The position numbers were made by a program, and so were the translations under genes. From contig JAEZFE010000179.1 of the NCBI GenBank assembly GCA_023437865.1, positions 1 through 15,174 on the forward strand: a stretch of 15,174 bases of DNA, read 5' to 3'. The first letter of the stretch is position 1. Every line of letters begins with the position of its first letter. The stretch comes from Pseudomonadota bacterium. Lineage in GTDB: Bacteria > Pseudomonadota > Alphaproteobacteria > Rhodospirillales > Magnetospirillaceae. Below the pieces are notes generated by a model. It was not told where the DNA came from. It searched no databases and was given only the letters and a program-made list of their open reading frames with translations. Below, piece after piece: positions 14,419-15,174 of the stretch.

Positions 14419-15174
14419 GCATCCTCCGCCAGTCGCAGCCCGGTAAATTGCCATCGGGCTGAGGGCCACCAGAAATTCCGGTAAGAAGCGCGGATATGAG
14501 CGGCGGGCGTCGCAAAGGAGCCACCCCGGCACACCATGCGCCCGGTCATGAACTTGCCGTTGTATTCGCCGAAGGCCCCCGCGGGAGCGCGCCAGCCGGG
14601 ATAGGGCCGGTGACAGGAAGCGGTCCATTCCCACACGTCGCCGAACATCTGCAGCGGCGCCGGCCCCGCATCCGGGGCGGGGAGCGGGCGGAAGAACCCG
14701 GATTCGAGCAGATTGCCCGAGGCCGGCACACGGGCTGCCACCACCTCCCACTCGGCTTCATCAGGAAGGCGCCCGCCCGCCCAACGGGCGTAGGCATCGG
14801 CCTCGAACCAGCTGACGTGACAAACCGGGGCGTCCGGGTCCACCGGTTCGCGGCCGAACAGCGTCATCACCGTCCACTGCCCATTCTGCTGCCGCCAGGT
14901 TTCGGGCGCGTGCCAATTGCAGGCGCGAACCATGTCCCAGCCATCCGACTGCCACAGGCGAGGCTCGTCGTAACCGCCCTCTTCCATGAACGCCAGCCAC
15001 TCGCCGTTCGTGATGGGTCGCGTCGCCAGGCGGAACGGCGCCAGCACCACCGCGTGGCGCGGGCCCTCGTTGTCGAAGGCGAAGCCGGCACCGCGATGGC
15101 CGATCTCGGCCAATCCCCCCTCGTGCTCGATCCACGCCAGCGGCGGCGCCTTGCGGCTGGGCACCGGCCTGGCC
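14415..15174 (-). CDS. egtB: Hercynine oxygenase EgtB, C-terminal part (5' end beyond window)
   Basis: EgtB is a non-haem iron enzyme that joins hercynine to the sulfur of gamma-glutamylcysteine or cysteine with oxidation. The visible 253 residues, open to the right edge, are its C-type-lectin/FGE-sulfatase-like domain: AFDNEGPRHAVVLAPF, ITNGEWLAFMEEGGYDEP, LWQSDGW, VCHVSWFEADAYARWAGGR, GDVWEWTAS, YPGW and RGGSFATPAAHIRASYRNFW, ending ARWQFTGLRLAEDA. The iron-binding DinB-like N-terminal domain must lie outside. A GTG at 15164 is inside the gene, not its start, because the frame continues upstream. The thiol substrate cannot be settled from this portion; no egtA, egtC or egtE lies in the window. 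Confidence 0.93.
   Translation of the reverse strand, partial: ARPVPSRKAPPLAWIEHEGGLAEIGHRGAGFAFDNEGPRHAVVLAPFRLATRPITNGEWLAFMEEGGYDEPRLWQSDGWDMVRACNWHAPETWRQQNGQWTVMTLFGREPVDPDAPVCHVSWFEADAYARWAGGRLPDEAEWEVVAARVPASGNLLESGFFRPLPAPDAGPAPLQMFGDVWEWTASCHRPYPGWRAPAGAFGEYNGKFMTGRMVCRGGSFATPAAHIRASYRNFWWPSARWQFTGLRLAEDA

Noticed and set aside
11786..14484. Long plus-strand frames at 11786-12694, 12348-13106 and 13318-14484
   Set aside because: All are complements of the ATPase or egtD genes, with low-complexity His/Gln/Gly or Ser/Ala/Thr composition and no recognisable domain.
1..15174. CRISPR array, insertion sequence, prophage or defence island
   Set aside because: No regularly spaced direct repeats, transposase, integrase, terminal inverted repeats with target duplications, or defence-type domains were seen; the genes are mostly core metabolism.

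Overview
The window is GC-rich (roughly two-thirds G+C by eye) bacterial chromosome. It resembles an alphaproteobacterium of the Rhodospirillales/Magnetospirillum type. That placement is inference from the gene families (DUF2336 repeat protein, alphaproteobacterial-style DapD, nadA-nadC-nadB cluster, EgtB/EgtD pair), the dense coding and the CCCTCCCCCGC-type intergenic repeat; no 16S gene is present. No transposase, integrase, CRISPR array or phage gene is visible, and most genes are housekeeping.

Layout. (1) 1-1785, minus strand: a HAD hydrolase of the pyrimidine 5'-nucleotidase type, then dapD behind its own good promoter, then the first 12 codons of what looks like dapE. A hairpin repeat lies between dapD and dapE (lysine/diaminopimelate pathway). 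(2) 1936-4864, plus strand: a PAS-PAS-GAF-GGDEF diguanylate cyclase followed after one base by a DUF2336 helical-repeat protein, an apparent two-gene signalling unit. (3) 4918-5002: tRNA-Leu(UAA) with encoded CCA. (4) 5003-5422: a poorly preserved stretch holding the C-terminal part of an OmpA/Pal-like domain on the minus strand. (5) 5423-9693, minus strand: a tightly packed cluster transcribed nadA, nadC, nadB, a single-domain cyclic-nucleotide-binding protein, and a small secreted FliL-like protein. Three of the four junctions overlap. (6) 9926-10554: a single-domain response regulator (plus) and a ribbon-helix-helix protein (minus) that share a CTAG at their convergent stop codons. (7) 10793-13402, minus: a P2-type cation ATPase with Ca2+-site residues like those of plasma-membrane pumps, behind a promoter whose -10 box sits inside a 24-bp near-perfect palindrome. 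(8) 13468 to the right edge, minus: egtB (5' end outside) overlapping egtD, the core of ergothioneine biosynthesis.

How genes work together. nadB, nadA and nadC encode the whole aspartate-to-nicotinate-mononucleotide route. egtD and egtB make trimethylhistidine and join it to a thiol donor. The cyclase and DUF2336 protein probably act together. I did not find a convincing new defence or mobile system. The observations most worth following are the cNMP-sensor and FliL-like genes coupled to NAD synthesis, the GGDEF/DUF2336 pair, the operator-like palindrome at the ATPase promoter, and the degraded patch beside the tRNA gene.
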